NCBI GenBank assembly: GCA_037903355.1
Contig: JBAJFE010000019.1
Location: 124,001 to 188,000 of the forward strand
DNA: 64,000 nt
From: Trichuris trichiura
Taxonomy: Eukaryota > Nematoda > Enoplea > Trichinellida > Trichuridae
Direction: 5' to 3'
A program made the position numbers and the translations under genes. The notes below the pieces were generated by a model that worked only from the letters and a program-made list of their open reading frames with translations, was not told the DNA's origin and did not search any database. Positions 63,663 to 64,000 of this stretch are shown in pieces (position 1 is the stretch's first letter; every line of letters begins with the position of its first letter).

Positions 63663-63950
63663 TTAAGAATAGAATTGTGATTTCCATCTCGTTTTTCCCT
63701 GTAGCCCACGTAATTCTAAAACGATGTAGTTGCAGGTCTCATCTTTCACGTTCTTTTTTCTTCCCTTTTTTAAAGTTGCAGAAGTTCCGTATGTTTTTGA
63801 GACTTTCATCTTTGTAATAACAAATAAATTTCCGAATGATAAGCGAGGAGTGTTCATTCCATCAGAGCTGGGGAAGTCAGGTTTTAGCTGTTCGAAAGCG
63901 CCAAAATTTAGTGGAACGGTTTCTGGATGTTTCACGCTCCGTCGTGCTTT
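63663..63950 (-). CDS. Last exon of an unrecognised gene (5' part outside window)
   Basis: The minus-strand frame opens at an acceptor-like GCGTAACAG, making 63950 the first exon base, and runs 95 codons to TAA at 63663. The reading is protein-like: FGAFEQLKPDFPSSDGMNTP, a basic stretch LKKGRKKNVKDE, and a C-terminus NYIVLELRGLQGKTRWKSQF. No domain is recognised. The basic run could be a nuclear-localisation or RNA-binding segment; that is only a guess. The gene is convergent with mef-2. Confidence 0.55.
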   Translation of the reverse strand, partial: KARRSVKHPETVPLNFGAFEQLKPDFPSSDGMNTPRLSFGNLFVITKMKVSKTYGTSATLKKGRKKNVKDETCNYIVLELRGLQGKTRWKSQFYS

Positions 63951-64000
63951 CTGTTACGCACGTAGTGTTGAAAATCGATGGCATTGCAATAGGCGCGTAC

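Overview
The window is AT-rich metazoan nuclear DNA with spliced genes. Short introns of 46-61 bp with TTTCAG/TTTTAG-type acceptors sit beside introns of several kb. Gene content (a Blimp-1 factor, a synaptotagmin-4, one MEF2) and the intron style fit a small ecdysozoan. A nematode, perhaps of the Trichinella/Trichuris side, is my best guess but is not proven. Exon models were built by hand from splice sites, reading phase and family resemblance.

Layout, left to right. The 3' end of a blmp-1/PRDM1-like gene (+) enters from the left edge (1-756) and converges on a multi-pass membrane protein gene (-, 1763 to about 5700). Next is a 12-exon gene (-, 6608-13171) for a secreted or surface protein with fibronectin type III (FN3) domains. 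It resembles the ectodomain of a receptor tyrosine phosphatase but stops before any phosphatase domain. A short Cys-pair protein (+, 16940-18082) and an isolated GC-rich island (16.26-16.47 kb) follow. A synaptotagmin-4-like gene (-) has its C2 exons at 19.3-22.5 kb, one further 5' exon at 23.2 kb and a possible start exon at 30.1 kb. About 30-51.7 kb is a gene desert with an (AAT)n array, a tandem duplication and CT/CG tracts. A complete nine-exon mef-2 (+, 51840-61940) has an 8.4-kb second intron. The last exon of an unrecognised gene (-) runs in from the right edge, convergent with mef-2.

The most unusual signal is a family of five foldback elements at 9.4, 20.1, 24.1, 47.0 and 54.5 kb. 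Each has a long, almost spacer-free palindrome plus a one-sided tail of about 40 bp. In the four closest members the tail centres on a GGGAC motif (GTACGGGACCGTA or a variant). All five are bounded by 11-13 bp direct repeats that look like target-site duplications. Several lie in introns, so they would be transcribed as long hairpins. I know of no described family that matches this layout.

The genes do not form an obvious pathway. Blimp-1 and MEF2 are developmental transcription factors, synaptotagmin-4 acts in vesicle traffic, and the FN3 protein is a cell-surface or secreted molecule.
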